24,147 nt of DNA, taken from positions 1 to 24,147 of the forward strand of contig DASQVO010000306.1 of NCBI GenBank assembly GCA_035640715.1. Direction: 5' to 3'. Shown here piece by piece: positions 22,807 through 24,147 of the stretch. This DNA is from DASQVO01 sp035640715 (GTDB taxonomy: Bacteria > Actinomycetota > Actinomycetes > Streptosporangiales > Streptosporangiaceae). Numbering within the stretch: position 1 is the first letter of the stretch; each line of letters starts with the position of its first letter. The notes beneath the pieces are model-generated. The model worked only from the letters and a program-made list of their open reading frames with translations. It made no database searches and had not been told where the DNA came from. The translations under genes were made by a program, and so were the position numbers.

Positions 22807-22941
22807 GTGAACGAGCTGCTGACCCCGTGGCACATGGTCAACCACGAGATGCTCTGGCGGACCTTCCTGGCCGGCTACTTCGAAACCTGGGAACCAGCGT
22901 CCTCGCAGCCCGTCTCGCCCCCGGCGATCCCGGTGCGCTGA
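22807..22941 (+). CDS. Short frame of unknown status next to IS end
   Basis: A 44-codon frame starts at GTG 22807, 5 bases after GGAGG, and reads NELLTPWHMVNHEMLW, then FLAGYFETWEP before a Pro-rich end. The aromatic, helical composition looks protein-derived, but no family is recognised. It may be a fragment brought next to the IS end rather than a functional gene; the GGAGG belongs to the CCTCCGGAGG palindrome adjoining the IS hairpin. Confidence 0.3.
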   Translation: MNELLTPWHMVNHEMLWRTFLAGYFETWEPASSQPVSPPAIPVR

Positions 22942-23049
22942 CCCGGGGCCCGGATGAAACCAGGAGAACCCGATACATCCAGGCCCCGTCAGCCCGCATG
23001 CCTTCCTATTCCTGCGATCTGAGCACCTGACGATCGCTATTGCCGCCGG

Positions 23050-24147
23050 TCAGTTCGAATAGACCTCGAATTCGGCTATCTGTGGTGCGCCCTGGACGTC
23101 GTTGTTGCTGACGTCCAGGCGTATGTAGTGCATCGTGGTCTGCGGCACGGGGATGTCGACGACGTTGTTGCCAGCGGCACCAGTCGGACTGAACAGGTAG
23201 ACCGTCGGTGCTACCAGCTGGGTCCAGGTCTGGCCGTCGGCGCTCGAGTCCACCTCGATGGTCTGGTGCCGGGCTCCCCAGCCCTGGGGAAGCTTTAGGA
23301 CAAGCCTGTCGACGGGTGCGGACTGGGCCAGGTGCAGCGTGAGCACACCGGTGCTGTTCGCTGCCTGCCAGTAGGTGGCCTGGTTGCCGTCATTGGCGTT
23401 GCTCGCCGGGAATCCGGCGAGCGTGTTATCGGCTGAGGCGGTAGCCGTCAGCGCGAGATTGCCGTTCGGGTTGTACACGGCGCCGCTGAGGCTCACTACG
23501 TCGGGCGCGAACGGAGTGTTCGAGTTTATGACGAGGTTGCCCGAGTAGTTCTGCACCTGGGTGGGTGTGATGTCGACGGTGACTGTGCAGCTGGCGCCGA
23601 CGGCGAGCGATGACGGGCAGTTGTTCGTCTGGCTGAATCCTCCGGTCGCGTACACCGACGAGATGCTGGCCGCGTCCGGTCCCGGGTTGGTGATCGTGAC
23701 GCTTTGCGCCGGACTCTGCTGGTTCAGCTGGAGCAGGCCGAAGTCCATCGACGTCGTTGACAGGTTCAGGATGTTGAACGGGGGGAACGCGCATTCCGAG
23801 CCGCTCCAGCCGCTGTTGCCTGGGCCCTGGGTGAGGACGATGCCATAGGCGCAGGCCATCATGCCGTCCATCCCCACGCCGGTGGCGGTGACGTTGGACA
23901 TCGTGGCCGATCCGGCAGACTGGAGCTGCACCACGAACGTCCCGACGTTGCGCACCGTGGCGCCGTTGATGAAGACGTTGGTGATCGCCTTGGCAGGCGG
24001 GTTGCCGCCGGGGATGTAGTCGCCGACGAAGCCGAACGCGTCATACGGGCTGTCCAGGATGGTGTTGTTGTCGACGTTGATCGTGCCGGTCATGGCCTCG
24101 TCGGAGGCGTAGAACCAGATCGCGCCGACGCCGAAGTGCCAGTTCGG
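23050..24147 (-). CDS. Secreted beta-helix / discoidin-like protein, partial (N-terminus beyond window)
   Basis: The 365 visible residues are open to the window edge, so this is the C-terminal part. The first ~120 look like a right-handed parallel beta-helix (repeated N-V/A-T strands such as NVFINGATVRNVG, ATMSNVTATGVG). About 130-225 is an immunoglobulin-like ASPM-SPD2-Hydin/choice-of-anchor D-type domain (DFGLLQLNQ, CTVTVDITPTQVQNYSGNL). The last ~140 resemble an F5/8 type C (discoidin) carbohydrate-binding domain (NLALTATASADN, NDGNQATYWQA, HYIRLDVSN). This suits an extracellular polysaccharide-acting enzyme such as a mycodextranase-type hydrolase; the catalytic part is not visible. It is richer in Asn, Thr and Ser than the neighbouring genes. 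Confidence 0.8.
   Translation of the reverse strand, partial: PNWHFGVGAIWFYASDEAMTGTINVDNNTILDSPYDAFGFVGDYIPGGNPPAKAITNVFINGATVRNVGTFVVQLQSAGSATMSNVTATGVGMDGMMACAYGIVLTQGPGNSGWSGSECAFPPFNILNLSTTSMDFGLLQLNQQSPAQSVTITNPGPDAASISSVYATGGFSQTNNCPSSLAVGASCTVTVDITPTQVQNYSGNLVINSNTPFAPDVVSLSGAVYNPNGNLALTATASADNTLAGFPASNANDGNQATYWQAANSTGVLTLHLAQSAPVDRLVLKLPQGWGARHQTIEVDSSADGQTWTQLVAPTVYLFSPTGAAGNNVVDIPVPQTTMHYIRLDVSNNDVQGAPQIAEFEVYSN

Larger units (their letters stand above)
22411..23049. other. Gene-poor scar region
   Basis: Between the riboswitch and the secreted-protein gene no complete gene is seen. It contains a minus-strand gene fragment (22631-22756), an IS200/IS605-type end hairpin (22761-22793) and a short plus-strand frame (22807-22941). 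The parts 22411-22630 and 22942-23049 show nothing I can support beyond probable riboflavin-operon promoter sequence near 22420-22480. Confidence 0.5.

Overview
This is high-GC DNA with dense, overlapping operons, GTG/TTG starts and a ribE-ribBA-ribH-hisG block. It fits a chromosome of a high-GC Actinomycetota (a streptomycete/streptosporangial-type soil actinomycete); I cannot resolve the genus. Coding runs mostly on the minus strand.

Region 1 (1-4068, minus): a tightly packed four-gene operon encoding a thiamine-pyrophosphate 2-oxoacid oxidoreductase. The order is a fused gamma-delta subunit, alpha, beta, then a NuoF-like flavoprotein cut by the window edge. The alpha subunit does not carry the pyruvate-type YPITPST motif. 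It carries YPIRPYD plus NRALDD, which by my recollection are the substrate residues of the Moorella oxalate oxidoreductase. This is the most exciting item: a candidate CoA-independent oxalate oxidoreductase with an attached NAD(P)-type flavin module in an actinobacterium.

Region 2 (4282-9846, minus): the shikimate operon aroC-aroK-aroB-aroQ-aroK, joined by 4-base stop/start overlaps except before aroB. It contains two different shikimate kinases. A prepilin peptidase and an SseB-family gene lie upstream.

Region 3 (9847-12950): a non-coding stretch with an operator-like dyad, then two plus-strand genes of unknown function. The second has two globular ends joined by a low-complexity linker with Trp-containing repeats. 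A strong GC-rich hairpin follows.

Region 4 (12951-16167, plus): an AllH/DUF2877-family protein, an aldose 1-epimerase-like protein, a decayed PLP-enzyme remnant on the minus strand, and a class I methyltransferase.

Region 5 (16134-18454, minus): xdhC-like, ASCH-domain and MocA-like genes, probably one operon for molybdenum-hydroxylase maturation. No Mo-enzyme is visible here.

Region 6 (18600-22410, minus): an FMN riboswitch followed by ribE, ribBA, ribH and hisG. The hisE gene usually found between ribH and hisG is absent. GC-rich hairpins lie just after the riboswitch and between ribBA and ribH.

Region 7 (22411-24147): a scar with gene fragments on either side of an IS200/IS605 (TnpB-type) end hairpin, then the C-terminal part of a large secreted beta-helix/discoidin-like protein running off the window.
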